From: Thermovibrio sp.
Lineage (GTDB): Bacteria > Aquificota > Aquificia > Desulfurobacteriales > Desulfurobacteriaceae
Length of the DNA stretch: 36,257 nt
NCBI GenBank assembly: GCA_015488335.1
Contig: WFNZ01000057.1
Coordinates: 1 to 36,257 of the forward strand
Direction: 5' to 3'
Part shown: piece by piece, positions 7,041-16,361 of the stretch
How the letters are laid out: the number at the start of each line of letters is the position of its first letter
Numbering within the stretch: position 1 is the stretch's first letter
The notes under the pieces: generated by a model
What the model was told of the DNA's origin: nothing
What the model saw: the letters and a program-made list of their open reading frames with translations, nothing else
The model's database searches: none
Program-made: the position numbers and the translations under genes

Positions 7041-9332
7041 TTGAAGTTTCTAAACAGACTTTCCCTGGGAAAACAGGTAGCTCTTGCTGGAGTTTTGGGG
7101 ATTCTCTTTCTTGCTGTTGTTTTGGGATATTTCTCTTATCAGAGTTCAAAGAACAACCTTCTTAAAGTCGCTTCTCAGAAGCTTGAGGTAATAACAGAGT
7201 CAAAAAAACAGCACATAAACGACTACTTTGACTATATGGGAGGACTCTTACTATCAGAAGCCCAGAATTCAGCAACTCTAAGTGCATTAAAAGAACTGAC
7301 CAGAGGTTTCTATCTGCTTCAAGAAGAAATCCCTGTTGATTTAAACCAGGTTAAAAAAGAGCTCATAAGAGAGTACGAACAGAACTACCTCAGCAGAATT
7401 GATACATCAATACCGGGAACGGAGCCAATTAAACCCGTTGAATACTACCTGCCTAAAAACCCTAACGGGCTGATTGCTCAGTATATCTTCATAGTGAAAA
7501 ACCCATACAAAATCGGAAAGAAGAATCTCCTCTCAGAAAACAAAGAGTTTGACTGCACGTATATGAGAGCTCACGCGAAATACCACAAAGACTTTAACTC
7601 TTTACTTAAAAACTTCGGCTTATATGACGTTTTTCTGATTGATAAAAACGGAACTGTGGTATATACGGCTTTTAAAGAAAAGGACTTTGCTACAAATTTG
7701 ATATCGGGACCTTATAAAAATTCCGGACTTGCCAAAGCATTTAAAGAAGCTCTTAGTTCTGGAATCAGCAAGGTTTTCTTCTCCGATTTTTCGCCATACG
7801 AGCCGAGCTACAACCAGCCAGCAGCTTTTATAACCACCCCAATTTTTGACAGAAGCGGAAAAGTTGCTGGAGTTCTGGCCTTCCAGCTTCCAATTAACAA
7901 AATAGATAGTATTGTGAACTTTAACTACAGGTTTAAAGATGTTGGACTTGGAGAGACAGGAGAAGTCCTGCTTGTAGGTTCTGATTGCAAACTTAAAAAT
8001 AATATTAGATTTTTAGATAAAATTGATAACCCGATTGTTAGAAGGGCAGGAACTACGATAGGAATTCTTGAACTAAAGGACAAAGCAGCTCAGCTTGCCT
8101 TCAGCGGTAGGAAGGGAATTGTTGAAACCGTAGATGTTCTTGGGAAGAAGGCTCTGGCAGCTTTTGCTCCTATTGACGTTTACGGAAAACGATGGGCTAT
8201 CATCTCCGAGATTGAAGAGAGTGAGATACTGTCTGACCTGCTTTCTTTCAGGAAAAACAGAGCTCTCTTAATGTCTCTGGCCTCTCTCTTAATCTTAGTT
8301 GTGCTATTCCTCCTGTTCGTTAAGGTAAACATCATAAGACCTCTAAACCACTTCCTTGAGATGACTAAGGAACTTTCAGAGGGAAGTGGGGACTTAACCA
8401 AAAGGTTACAGGTTGAGCCAGATAAGAATGACGAGATAAATTTGGCTTCCAAGTATTTCAATATCTTCCTTGATAAAATCAGGGAAATTGTCAAGAAAGC
8501 CCGCAACTCCGCAGAGAACAACCTGGAGACTGCTGAGGAGCTTCGCAAGAACTCAGAACTCCTCAAGGAGAAAATCCTTAAAGAGATGGAAGATATAGCA
8601 AGATCTTCAGAGCTTGCCGCCAACATTTCAGTTCCCATTAAGGAGTTTGAGAAGCTCCTATCAAAATCTCAGAAAGACATTGAGAAAGCGCTGGAAGACC
8701 TTGATAACGCAAAACGCATTATCAATAAACTTCAACAGATAGTTGAAAATACAAGTGAAGAGAATGCAAAATCTGTAAGAGAACTCCAGGAACTTAACAA
8801 AAAGGCAAAAGACATAGAGAACATAATCAGGATAATAGAAAACATAGCAGAAAAGACGAACCTTCTTGCTTTAAATGCTGCCATTGAAGCGGCAAGAGCA
8901 GGGGAATCTGGTAAAGGATTTGCCGTTGTTGCCGATGAAATCAGGAAGTTAGCAGCTCAAATTCAGAAAAACACCGAGTCTATTGGTCAGATTCTCACGA
9001 ACATTATGGATGCTGTCTCTGAAGTTACAAACAGTATAAGCAAGAGAAGTCAGGAAAATAACAGATACTTGCAGGATATTTCCTCAAAAGTTATGGATGA
9101 GATGGAGAGAGTGTCTGAAGCTATGGATGAGACGGCCGAAGTCCAAAGGACGATATTTAATACTTCATCTCAGATAATCTCAGACCTTGAAGAGCTTACA
9201 ACTCTCATTCAGGAGATGGATGTCCACTCCAAAGAAAACGTAAAAGTAATTGAGGAAACCTTAGACAAAATAAGAACTATCTACAAAGAGGCTAAAGAGC
9301 TCCACGAGATTCTAAACCAGTTCAAAGTTTAA
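7041..9332 (+). CDS. Methyl-accepting chemotaxis protein with dCache-like sensor
   Basis: Transmembrane chemoreceptor of 763 aa. Order: short cytosolic start, TM1 (about 12-32), a large extracytoplasmic region (about 33-404) that reads like a double Cache sensor ([14 protein letters not shown] and [11 protein letters not shown] are typical strands), TM2 (about 406-427), HAMP (about 428-480), and a coiled-coil signalling domain. The tip, [24 protein letters not shown] at about 613-636, is the conserved CheA/CheW contact region. The start is TTG at 7041 with AGAGG upstream; an ATG at 7036 is out of frame and stops at once. Ligand unknown. Expression should be tied to flagellar class-3 genes through the sigma-28 promoter. 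No che or fli genes are in the window. Confidence 0.95.
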   Translation: MKFLNRLSLGKQVALAGVLGILFLAVVLGYFSYQSSKNNLLKVASQKLEVITESKKQHINDYFDYMGGLLLSEAQNSATLSALKELTRGFYLLQEEIPVDLNQVKKELIREYEQNYLSRIDTSIPGTEPIKPVEYYLPKNPNGLIAQYIFIVKNPYKIGKKNLLSENKEFDCTYMRAHAKYHKDFNSLLKNFGLYDVFLIDKNGTVVYTAFKEKDFATNLISGPYKNSGLAKAFKEALSSGISKVFFSDFSPYEPSYNQPAAFITTPIFDRSGKVAGVLAFQLPINKIDSIVNFNYRFKDVGLGETGEVLLVGSDCKLKNNIRFLDKIDNPIVRRAGTTIGILELKDKAAQLAFSGRKGIVETVDVLGKKALAAFAPIDVYGKRWAIISEIEESEILSDLLSFRKNRALLMSLASLLILVVLFLLFVKVNIIRPLNHFLEMTKELSEGSGDLTKRLQVEPDKNDEINLASKYFNIFLDKIREIVKKARNSAENNLETAEELRKNSELLKEKILKEMEDIARSSELAANISVPIKEFEKLLSKSQKDIEKALEDLDNAKRIINKLQQIVENTSEENAKSVRELQELNKKAKDIENIIRIIENIAEKTNLLALNAAIEAARAGESGKGFAVVADEIRKLAAQIQKNTESIGQILTNIMDAVSEVTNSISKRSQENNRYLQDISSKVMDEMERVSEAMDETAEVQRTIFNTSSQIISDLEELTTLIQEMDVHSKENVKVIEETLDKIRTIYKEAKELHEILNQFKV

Positions 9333-9336
9333 TCTG

Positions 9337-9423
9337 TGGTGCCCGGGGCGGGAATCGAACCCGCACGGCCTTGCGGCCAAGGGATTTTGAGTCCCTCGCG
9401 TCTGCCAGTTCCGCCACCCGGGC
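9337..9423 (-). tRNA. tRNA-Leu (anticodon CAA)
   Basis: An 87-base class II tRNA on the minus strand. The acceptor is GCCCGGG (9423-9417) with its partner CCCGGGC (9347-9341), followed by discriminator A and an encoded CCA (9339-9337). The anticodon stem AGGGA/TCCCT holds a CTCAAAA loop, so the anticodon is CAA, reading UUG. The long variable arm TTGGCCGCAAGGCCG and the GGTTCGATTCC T loop confirm tRNA-Leu. UUG is common in this window, including as a start codon. Confidence 0.96.
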
Positions 9424-9502
9424 TTAAGTGTTGAGAGGTACGTCCTCAAACTCCCCTGAAATTTGATTCTATAATATAGGCAAAATGTCTGGGAGAGTGA
9501 AG

Positions 9503-10318
9503 ATGAACGTTAGGGTAGGTTTTATCGGCGGCGGAAATATGGCTGAAGCCTTTATAGATGCCCTTGTCGGTGGGGAGTTTTTACTTCCATCTCAGATAAC
9601 TGTTTCAGACGTTAATGAGGAAAGGCTGAAACTCCTTTCAGAAAAGTTCGGCGTGAAAACAAGTTTAAAGAACTTAGACGTTGTTGCAAACAGCGACGTT
9701 ATCTTCCTTGCAGTTAAGCCTCAGGTTCTCTCTGCCGTCTTAAAGGAGATTTCAGAGGCAGTTTCTCCTGCTCAGATTCTTGTCTCAATGGCTGCTGGCT
9801 ACCCTATCAGGAAAATTGAAGAGTTTTTGGGAGACGATAGGAAGATTGTTCGGATTATGCCAAACATTCTGGTAAAGGTGAGAAAAGGAGTGATTGCCTA
9901 CTGCGATAATTTCAGGCTTTTAGACGAGGAGAAGAAGCTGGTCAAGGAACTTCTCTCTCCCTGCGGTAAAGTGGTTAACGTTGAAGAGAAGCTCTTTGAC
10001 GCCGTGACGGCGGTTTCAGGGAGCTCCCCGGCCTTCCTCTTCATTGTAATTGAGGCCATGTGCGACGGAGCTGTAAGGACTGGGCTTCCAAGGGATGTTG
10101 CAAAAGAGCTCATTGTTGAAACCCTTATAGGCTCTGCCGAAATGGCCAGGAGTGAACACCCGGAAGTTCTAAAAGATGCCGTTACATCACCTGCCGGAAC
10201 AACAATTGAGGGCGTTGCCAAGTTAGAGGAAAAAGGAGTGAGGAGCTCCTTTATAGAGGCTGTAAAGAGTGCCTTTGAGAGATCAAAGGAAATTACTAAA
10301 ATGATTGAAGAGCTCTGA
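9503..10318 (+). CDS. proC: Pyrroline-5-carboxylate reductase
   Basis: Last step of proline synthesis: reduces pyrroline-5-carboxylate to L-proline with NAD(P)H in the cytosol. The N-terminal Rossmann motif is VGFIGGGNMAEAF. The family signature falls in the C-terminal half (AVTSPAGTTIEGVAKLEEKGVRS), with AVSGSSPAFLFIVIEAM before it. I prefer ATG 9503 (MNVRVGFIGGG, 271 aa), which has GGGAG 8 bases upstream; ATG 9485 would add six residues but lacks a ribosome site. TATAAT at 9470-9475 would give a leader of about 20 bases. The stop overlaps the next start by one base (TGATG), so the two genes form an operon. Confidence 0.93.
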   Translation: MNVRVGFIGGGNMAEAFIDALVGGEFLLPSQITVSDVNEERLKLLSEKFGVKTSLKNLDVVANSDVIFLAVKPQVLSAVLKEISEAVSPAQILVSMAAGYPIRKIEEFLGDDRKIVRIMPNILVKVRKGVIAYCDNFRLLDEEKKLVKELLSPCGKVVNVEEKLFDAVTAVSGSSPAFLFIVIEAMCDGAVRTGLPRDVAKELIVETLIGSAEMARSEHPEVLKDAVTSPAGTTIEGVAKLEEKGVRSSFIEAVKSAFERSKEITKMIEEL

Positions 10319-11058
10319 TGTTTACCCTTCCTGAAAAGCGGTTCTACAGGGTACTCCAGAAGCCAAAGGGATTCAAGGCCTTTAACGTTGTTGCAGGGGA
10401 AAGCGACCTCTGGATAGCCGTTTTAGAGAGTGAATACAGAAGAGGTGTTGAAGAGGAAATCCTTTCTACTCTCATATCTGTTCGGGAGCAGATAAAGGCC
10501 TTTGGAGAGAAAAATCCTGAATTTTTTAAATCTCTAACCCCCGTTAATCTCCCAACCTTTGTTCCTGAAATTGTAAGAGTTATGGGGGAAGCCTCTAAAA
10601 AGGTTGGAGTTGGCCCAATGGCAGGGGTTGCCGGGGCTGTTAACCTCTTTATCGGCAGAAAACTTACAGAGCTTGGATTTTCACAGTTCATCATAGAAAA
10701 CGGCGGTGACCTCTACATAAGGGTTGAAAGGCCGGTTGTTGTCTCTCTCTTCTCTAAAAATCCGAAACTTTCGGGGAAGTTGGGGGTGGAGCTCCCCCCA
10801 GGAGAGTGGGGCGTTTCAACCTCTTCAAGTAAAATTGGCCACTCACTTAGCCTTGGAAGAACCGAGCTGGCAACGGTTATTGGTAAAGACCCGGTAGTTA
10901 CAGACTGCAGCGCCACATACCTTGGAAACAGCAAAACGGTAATTGAGGCGAAGAAAAGAGCAGAAGAGCTGCTGAAAATAAACACAGGTGCCGTTGCCCT
11001 CATAGAGGGAAAGTTTGTAATGGCCGGAGAGGTTAAACTCGTCCGCTTGACTCAATAG
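10318..11058 (+). CDS. UPF0280 family protein (ApbE-like fold)
   Basis: A 246-aa protein of the uncharacterised UPF0280 family, distantly related to ApbE FAD:protein FMN transferases. Recognisable blocks are GPMAGVAGAVNLFIG near residue 100, ENGGDLYIRV near 125, and HSLSLGRTELATVIGKDPVVTDCSATYLGN near 180. No signal peptide or membrane segment, so it is probably cytosolic. Its ATG overlaps the proC stop by one base, which suggests translational coupling, but no link to proline metabolism is known. The reaction has not been established for the family. Family call fairly firm, function open. Confidence 0.8.
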   Translation: MFTLPEKRFYRVLQKPKGFKAFNVVAGESDLWIAVLESEYRRGVEEEILSTLISVREQIKAFGEKNPEFFKSLTPVNLPTFVPEIVRVMGEASKKVGVGPMAGVAGAVNLFIGRKLTELGFSQFIIENGGDLYIRVERPVVVSLFSKNPKLSGKLGVELPPGEWGVSTSSSKIGHSLSLGRTELATVIGKDPVVTDCSATYLGNSKTVIEAKKRAEELLKINTGAVALIEGKFVMAGEVKLVRLTQ

Positions 11059-11111
11059 TAGCTCCAAAGTATAACTTAATTGCAATATTTGAATCGTAAG
11101 AGAGGAGCGTT

Positions 11112-12443
11112 ATGAGGATAAAGCTTGCGGCACTTGTTCTTCTCCTTGCAGGAACGACAAACGCCTTTGGAATAACATTAGACGAAGCTGTGAAAACCGC
11201 CCTTGAGAAGAACAACCTTTTAAGGGCAAAGAGGGAAGAGGTAAAGGAGAAGTTCTATGACTACAGGATGGCAAAAGCCCGCCTACTGCCAAGGGTTGAC
11301 CTCTTTTCCGAATACAACAAAACAACAGACCCACCGTACGCCATAATGAACAGGATGGAAGTAAAAAAGCTTGACATGATGGGAACAAACTTCAACGACC
11401 CGGGGAAGTCGCAGCTCTTTAAAACCGGTCTGAAAGTAACCGTTCCTATCTGGTTGGGCGGAAAGCTTAGAACTGCCGTTGATTTAACGAAAAAAGAGGT
11501 AAAAGCCGCAAAAGAGCAGCTCAAAAAGGATGAGAACGCGGTTATCTATAACGTTGTAAGGGCCTACTACTCGGTTTTAACTGCAAAAGCTTTTGTTGAG
11601 ACCGCTCAGCTTGCCGTAAGGGATGCAGAAAAACACCTGAAAGATGCAGAAACGGTTTACAAGGCAGGAATCGGCTTAAAGTCAGACGTTTTAAGGGCAA
11701 AGGTTTACTTAGAGCAGATGGAAGAGAACCTTGTAAAGGCAAAGAGCAACTACAGTGTTGCCCTTAGAGCTCTGGCCGTTGCTATGGGAGAGTTCCCTAA
11801 AGGGGAGATTTCTGTAGAGGGAGACCTTACCTATAAACCTTTTAACTTTAACCTTGATGAGCTTATAGAGACGGCCATAAAGAACAGGCCTGAACTGAAA
11901 GAGCTAAAGGTGAGGCTCTCTCAAACGAAAGATATGGAAAAACTGGCAAAAGCAGACTTCCTTCCGCAGGTTGGAGCCTTTGGAGAGGTTTTTTCCGCAG
12001 ACGATACGGCTCCCTGGAACAAAGAGAATTCCAGCTGGGCTGTTGGAGTCAGGGCTTCAATCAACCTCTTCAGCGGCGGTGAGAAACTCTACAGGCTGAG
12101 AAAGAGCAGAATTGCACGGCTGAAGGTTAAAGAATACGAGGAGAGGGCTAAAAAGGGAATAGCCTTTGAGGTTTCTAAGGCTTACTACAACTTTATCTCT
12201 GCCAAAAAGAGGGTTGACCTTGCAAGGGCTGCAATAGCCTCGGCTCAGGAATCCTTGAGGATAGTTGAGAAGAGATACAAGAACGGGCTTGCCACAATAA
12301 CGGAGCTCCTTGATACTCAAACAGCCCTCAACCAGGCACGGAGCAACTACGTGGCAGCCCTTTCAGCCTACAGGCAGGCCATTGCACAGGTCTACTACGC
12401 CGCCGGAATTCTCCCCGAGCGCTACCACGACCTTGTTGAGTAG
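11112..12443 (+). CDS. TolC-family outer membrane efflux protein
   Basis: Outer-membrane channel component of an efflux or type I secretion system, 443 aa, normal TolC length. It begins with a Sec signal peptide (MRIKLAALVLLLAGTTNAFG, cleavage near 19-20). The mature part has two repeats of long helices rich in Ala, Lys and Glu with beta strands between, e.g. TGLKVTVPIWLGGK and VGVRASINLFSGGEKL, the usual duplicated TolC layout. RYKNGLATITELLDTQTALNQAR near the C terminus is a strong family motif. ATG start with AGAGGAG 4 bases upstream. No adaptor or RND pump gene lies next to it, so its partners are elsewhere or it is shared among several systems. Confidence 0.9.
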   Translation: MRIKLAALVLLLAGTTNAFGITLDEAVKTALEKNNLLRAKREEVKEKFYDYRMAKARLLPRVDLFSEYNKTTDPPYAIMNRMEVKKLDMMGTNFNDPGKSQLFKTGLKVTVPIWLGGKLRTAVDLTKKEVKAAKEQLKKDENAVIYNVVRAYYSVLTAKAFVETAQLAVRDAEKHLKDAETVYKAGIGLKSDVLRAKVYLEQMEENLVKAKSNYSVALRALAVAMGEFPKGEISVEGDLTYKPFNFNLDELIETAIKNRPELKELKVRLSQTKDMEKLAKADFLPQVGAFGEVFSADDTAPWNKENSSWAVGVRASINLFSGGEKLYRLRKSRIARLKVKEYEERAKKGIAFEVSKAYYNFISAKKRVDLARAAIASAQESLRIVEKRYKNGLATITELLDTQTALNQARSNYVAALSAYRQAIAQVYYAAGILPERYHDLVE

Positions 12444-12498
12444 ATTTTCTACTTGGCATAGATTGTTATGCTGGAAAGCGTTTCGGGAGAAGTAAGCT

Positions 12499-12699
12499 AT
12501 GGGAGAAATTATCATAAAGGTTCCGGGAGACATTAAAGAAGTTATAGAGGTTTCCGACTACTCGGTTGTTAAAGAGATACTGAAGCTGAAAGATCGTACT
12601 CCAAGAAAAGAATGGAAAGAGAAATTTAAAAAAGGAAAAGAAAAACTGTTAATAGAGGACGTTTTTGCAGATGAGGATCTGAGCTGGTGGGAGTGGTGA
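12499..12699 (+). CDS. Antitoxin-like protein of a MazEF-type pair
   Basis: A 66-aa charged protein in the usual antitoxin position just before a MazF-like toxin. The N-terminal half (MGEIIIKVPGDIKEVIEV) is strand-like and the C-terminal half is Lys/Glu-rich, ending in an acidic tail with tryptophans (DEDLSWWEW) that could fill the toxin cleft. I see no clear AbrB, RHH or Phd DNA-binding motif, so the call rests mostly on context. ATG start with GGGAGAAG about 8 bases upstream. It overlaps the toxin by a few codons. A weak inverted repeat, GCATA/TATGC at 12456-12471, lies upstream and could be an operator. Confidence 0.65.
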   Translation: MGEIIIKVPGDIKEVIEVSDYSVVKEILKLKDRTPRKEWKEKFKKGKEKLLIEDVFADEDLSWWEW

Positions 12700-13019
12700 A
12701 GGTTGAGCAGTATTCTGTCTGGCTTGTAAATTTAGACCCTACCGTTGGTTCAGAGATAAGAAAAACCAGACCGGCTCTCGTAATCTCCCCAGATGAGATG
12801 AACGAGGTTTTGAAAACGGTTATAGTAGCTCCGATGACAACTAAAATTAGAGGTTGGCCGACGAGGGTAAAAATAAATTTCCATGGGAAAGAAGGAGAAA
12901 TAGCTTTAGACCAGATAAGGACAATAGATAAAAGAAGACTTGTTAAGTTCTTAGGAAAGATTGACCCGTCTAAAGTTTTAGAGGTAAAAGCCGTTTTAAA
13001 AGAGATGCTCGTTGATTAA
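12687..13019 (+). CDS. MazF/PemK-family toxin (endoribonuclease)
   Basis: A 110-aa protein of the MazF family, which cleaves mRNA at short specific sites when its antitoxin is lost. The signature is complete: VWLVNLDPTVGSEIRKTRPALVIS at about residues 10-33 with the catalytic-site arginine and PALVIS strand, then VIVAPMTTKIR, and GEIALDQIRTIDKRRL near 70-85. The GTG at 12687 is used here (TGAGG 10 bases upstream); GTG 12696, overlapping the antitoxin stop as GTGA, is equally possible and gives MKVEQYSVW. The 3' end is only 4 bases from the convergent transporter gene. Confidence 0.85.
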   Translation: MGVVKVEQYSVWLVNLDPTVGSEIRKTRPALVISPDEMNEVLKTVIVAPMTTKIRGWPTRVKINFHGKEGEIALDQIRTIDKRRLVKFLGKIDPSKVLEVKAVLKEMLVD

Positions 13020-13023
13020 TACC

Positions 13024-14349
13024 TCAAATAACAAAATAACAGATTAAAGCGATTACTACTGCAAAAGTTATGTTTAGCATAAACCCCACTTTCAACATAT
13101 TTTCCTGCTTTATCTCTCCGGTTCCGTAGACTATTGCGTTTGGTGGAGTTGCAACGGGAAGCATAAAGGCGCAGGAAGCGGCGATTCCTGCAGGGATTGC
13201 AAGCTCTTCAGCCGGAAGGCCTAAACCTTTTGCTGCCGATATGAGAATAGGAACGAATATAGCAGCCGTTGCCGTGTTGCTCATTAACTCCGTCATGAAA
13301 ATCATAAAGAGAGTAACAGACAGGACCAGGAAGAATGGAGAAAAGCCGCTGACGGTTTCTACAAAAATGTGGGCTATGAATTTGCTGGCCCCTGTTACTT
13401 TCAGAAAGTGGGAGAGGGTAATTCCACCGCCAAAGAGAATTAACGTTCCCCAGTCTGTTCCCTCTTCTATCTCTTTCCAGTTTACAAGGTTAAAAACAAA
13501 GAGTAGAACTACGGCCAAAACGGCGACGGCTGCGTCAAAGTATTTGTGGACTCCTAAAAGGTGAGAGATGGGTTTGCTGAAGAGCCAGCCCAAAACCGTT
13601 ATAAGAAATACAGTAAGGACGAGAGTTCTCTCCCTGCTTATCTCTAACTTTACCTCTTCAAAGGCAAGTCCCCCTTCAGTCTTTGGCCTGAGGTAGAGAT
13701 AGAGAATGAGGAAAAGGAGGGGAAGCAGAATCAGAACCGTTGGAAGGCCAAACTTGAGCCAGTCTGTAAATCCAATTCCAAGGTCTGCCGCTGTTATTCC
13801 GTTTGGCGGACTTCCAACAAGTGTTCCTATACCTCCAACACTTGCAGAGTAGGCAACTCCTAACAGGATAAAGTGTTTCAATCTCCAATCTTTTCCTTTA
13901 ACAGCTCCTATTACTCCGAGGGCTAATGGAAGCATCATTGCCGTTGTTGAGGTGTTGCTTATCCACATTGAAACGAATGCCGTTGCTGTAAAGAGGAGAA
14001 AGGCCGATAAAAGGAAGGAGCCTTTTGAGAAGGAAACGATTTTGTAGGCTATGAGCCTGTCTAACGAGTATTTGGTAAGGGCAGTTGCAAGGGCAAAGCC
14101 GCCAAAGAAGAGGAAGATGATCGGGTGGGCAAAAGAGGAAAACGAGCCTTTAACTGAATCTACTCCTAAAAAAACTCCAAGAAGTGGAACTGAAAGGGCT
14201 GTAACCGGCAGAGGCAGTATCTCAAATATCCAGAAAACGGCAGCAAAGAGGAGGATAAAGAGTCCTTTTTTAACCTGAGGCTCAACTCCTGAAAGAAGAA
14301 GAACTGCAGAGAGCAGGAAAAAGAGAATAAGGCCGGCTATTTTCTTCAT
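13024..14349 (-). CDS. SLC13 (DASS) family sodium:carboxylate/sulfate symporter
   Basis: Inner-membrane secondary transporter of 441 aa with about eleven hydrophobic segments. Both SNT sodium/substrate motifs of the family are visible: SNTSTTAMMLP near residue 130 and SNTATAAIFVP near 365. The loop signatures SPPNGITAADLG and TPPNAIVYGTGEI are also present, and the internal duplication is clear. Likely substrates are C4-dicarboxylates, citrate or sulfate; the sequence alone does not decide. It follows pyruvate kinase by 7 bases on the same strand, so the pair is an operon, which slightly favours a carboxylate over sulfate. The end is convergent with mazF. Confidence 0.88.
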   Translation of the reverse strand: MKKIAGLILFFLLSAVLLLSGVEPQVKKGLFILLFAAVFWIFEILPLPVTALSVPLLGVFLGVDSVKGSFSSFAHPIIFLFFGGFALATALTKYSLDRLIAYKIVSFSKGSFLLSAFLLFTATAFVSMWISNTSTTAMMLPLALGVIGAVKGKDWRLKHFILLGVAYSASVGGIGTLVGSPPNGITAADLGIGFTDWLKFGLPTVLILLPLLFLILYLYLRPKTEGGLAFEEVKLEISRERTLVLTVFLITVLGWLFSKPISHLLGVHKYFDAAVAVLAVVLLFVFNLVNWKEIEEGTDWGTLILFGGGITLSHFLKVTGASKFIAHIFVETVSGFSPFFLVLSVTLFMIFMTELMSNTATAAIFVPILISAAKGLGLPAEELAIPAGIAASCAFMLPVATPPNAIVYGTGEIKQENMLKVGFMLNITFAVVIALICYFVI

Positions 14350-14356
14350 AACTTCC

Positions 14357-15757
14357 TCACTTAACGGTTACAACCTTTAAAAGGTTCGTGGTTCCCGGAA
14401 CTCCGGTGGGAGCTCCCGCCAGAACAATTATCCTGTCTCCCTTTTTAACCAATTTTCTCTCTTTGGCCGCTTCTATTGACCTTGTGATGATTTTATCTGT
14501 TGACTCTGCCGGAACTGTTAAGAGGGGTTTAACTCCCCACACAAGGTTGAGCCGCCTGAAGGTTTCCCTGTCGTGGGTTACTGCGTAGATGGGAACGGGA
14601 GGGCGGAACTTTGCGACTGCTAAGGCCGTTGCTCCGCTCCTTGTAAATGGAACAACAGCCTTTACTTTTACCTCCCTTGAGAGGTTGCAGGCCGACTTTG
14701 CCAGTGAGTCCTGAAGTGAGTCTGCCGGGAATTCTGAATACCTCTTGTATGGGTATATTTTCTCGGCCTCGGCGGCAACTTTTGCCATAGTTCTGATTAC
14801 CTTAACCGGATATTTGCCAACGGCGGTCTCCTCGGAGAGCATTAGGGCGTCTGTTCCGTCTAAAACGGCGTTTGCTATGTCTGTTACCTCAGCTCTTGTT
14901 GGAACGGGGAGGTCAACCATAGACTTGAGCATCTGGGTTGCAGTTATTACGGGCTTCCCCGCCTCGTTGGCCTTTCTTATGAGCTGTTTCTGGATCACCG
15001 GGACTTTTTCAACGGGGAGCTCCACTCCCAAGTCTCCCCTTGCAACCATTATCCCGTCTGAAACCTTCAGGATTGAGTCAATGTTCTTAACGGCTTCAGG
15101 CTTTTCAATCTTTGCAATTACGGGAATCTCTTTTCCTAAAGCTTTTAAGAGGTCTTTCAGCTCCAAAACGTCCTCAGCCTTCCTCACAAACGAGAGGGCT
15201 ATAAGGTCAACTCCCGCCTCAACGCCAAACTTAACATCCTCCCTGTCCTTTTCCGTTAAGGCCGGAACGGAAAGCTTTGTGTGGGGAAGGTTCACCCCCT
15301 TATGGGAGGTTAGGGGCCCGCCGACCAGAACTTCACAGATAATGTCTTTGCCCTTTACTTCCTTTACTTTTAGACGGAAAGCTCCGTCTGCAAGGAGGAT
15401 TGTCTCTCCCTTTTTGACTTCCTCATGGAGTTTCGGGTAGTTGACCGTTATCTTCCCCTTTTCCGGCTTTCCCGTTGTGAGAACTACCCTGTCTCCCCTG
15501 TGGAGGAACAGGGGCTCTTTTTCAAGCTTTCCTATCCTTATCTTCGGGCCGCACAGATCCATCAGTATGGGTAGGGGTTTTCCCGTCTCCTTTTCAACTC
15601 TCCTTACAAGCTCTATTCTCTCCCTGTGCTCTTCTTGAGTTCCGTGGGACATGTTCAAGCGAACGACGTTGAGCCCTGCATCTACCATCCTTTTTAGAAC
15701 TTTCAGGTCGGTTGAAGCGGGGCCTAAGGTTGCGACAATTTTTGTTTTCTTCTTCAA
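14357..15757 (-). CDS. pyk: Pyruvate kinase
   Basis: Converts phosphoenolpyruvate and ADP to pyruvate and ATP. At 466 aa it is normal for the bacterial enzyme. The start KIVATLGPAS, the MDLCGPKIRIG region, the active-site block VIAKIEKPEAVKN with the catalytic Lys, MVARGDLGVELP, and TDIANAVLDGTDALMLSEETAVGKYP are all present and in order. The C-terminal regulatory domain ends in TTNLLKVVTVK. The start is TTG with AAAGGAG 7 bases upstream. It is first in a two-gene operon with the SLC13 transporter. It is divergent from thpR, with 58 bases between them, where promoters for both must lie; none is close to consensus. Confidence 0.96.
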   Translation of the reverse strand: MKKKTKIVATLGPASTDLKVLKRMVDAGLNVVRLNMSHGTQEEHRERIELVRRVEKETGKPLPILMDLCGPKIRIGKLEKEPLFLHRGDRVVLTTGKPEKGKITVNYPKLHEEVKKGETILLADGAFRLKVKEVKGKDIICEVLVGGPLTSHKGVNLPHTKLSVPALTEKDREDVKFGVEAGVDLIALSFVRKAEDVLELKDLLKALGKEIPVIAKIEKPEAVKNIDSILKVSDGIMVARGDLGVELPVEKVPVIQKQLIRKANEAGKPVITATQMLKSMVDLPVPTRAEVTDIANAVLDGTDALMLSEETAVGKYPVKVIRTMAKVAAEAEKIYPYKRYSEFPADSLQDSLAKSACNLSREVKVKAVVPFTRSGATALAVAKFRPPVPIYAVTHDRETFRRLNLVWGVKPLLTVPAESTDKIITRSIEAAKERKLVKKGDRIIVLAGAPTGVPGTTNLLKVVTVK

Positions 15758-15815
15758 GGCTTTACTCCTTTAGGGTCTGTTATAGAATATTTTAACTCCT
15801 TAGAGGGAGGAGGAC

Positions 15816-16361
15816 TTGAAAAAGAGGCTCTTTGTGGGAACTCTTGTCTCAATTCCAGAGTTTAAAGAGGTTAAGAGGTTCATCTCCTCTTTGAAGATTG
15901 AGGGAAAGTGGGTTGAGGAGGAGAACCTCCACTTTACATACAGGTTCTTGGGAGACGTTGAAGAGGAGAAAATTCCTCAAATTGTCGGTTTTCTGAAGCA
16001 GAAGCTCAAGGGAGCTCCCTCTCCGAAAGTGATTTACAGGGGGCTGGGAGTTTTCCCAAACAGAGAGAGGCCGAGAGTTCTCTGGGTTGGGGTTGATTCT
16101 GAAGGGGTTAAAGAGGTAAAAAGCCGTGTTGATAGGGCTCTAATGCCCTTCGGCTTTCAGGTTGAGGAAAACTTTACCCCCCACGTTACCCTATTGAGAA
16201 TAAAGAAGATGAGGCACAGGGGGAAGTTCAGCTCATACCTCTTTAAAATGAAAGAGTTTGTCTTTGCAGAGAGGGTAGAGCCGAAAGTTGCCCTGATTGA
16301 GAGCAGGCTGACAGAGAAAGGTCCTATCTACTCCGTTTTGGAGGAGTTCTGCCTTGGTTGA
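15816..16361 (+). CDS. thpR: RNA 2',3'-cyclic phosphodiesterase
   Basis: A 2H phosphoesterase of the LigT/ThpR family, 181 aa. The two catalytic motifs are HFT (H39, in ENLHFTYRFLG) and HVT (H122, in PHVTLLR), about 83 residues apart as expected. It opens 2',3'-cyclic phosphates on RNA ends; the natural substrate in bacteria is unclear. The start is TTG with GGAGGAGG 5 bases upstream. It is first in a string of eight or nine plus-strand genes, and its end overlaps the DUF445 start by 8 bases. Confidence 0.9.
   Translation: MKKRLFVGTLVSIPEFKEVKRFISSLKIEGKWVEEENLHFTYRFLGDVEEEKIPQIVGFLKQKLKGAPSPKVIYRGLGVFPNRERPRVLWVGVDSEGVKEVKSRVDRALMPFGFQVEENFTPHVTLLRIKKMRHRGKFSSYLFKMKEFVFAERVEPKVALIESRLTEKGPIYSVLEEFCLG

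Noticed and set aside
12440-12452. Small hairpin GTAGA-TTT-TCTAC at the TolC stop codon as a terminator
   Set aside because: The stem is five to six A/T-rich pairs with only two T after it, too weak to call.
13024-14349. Opposite-strand open frames inside the transporter and many other genes
   Set aside because: They lack ribosome sites and recognisable domains, and mirror the codon structure of well-supported genes on the other strand.
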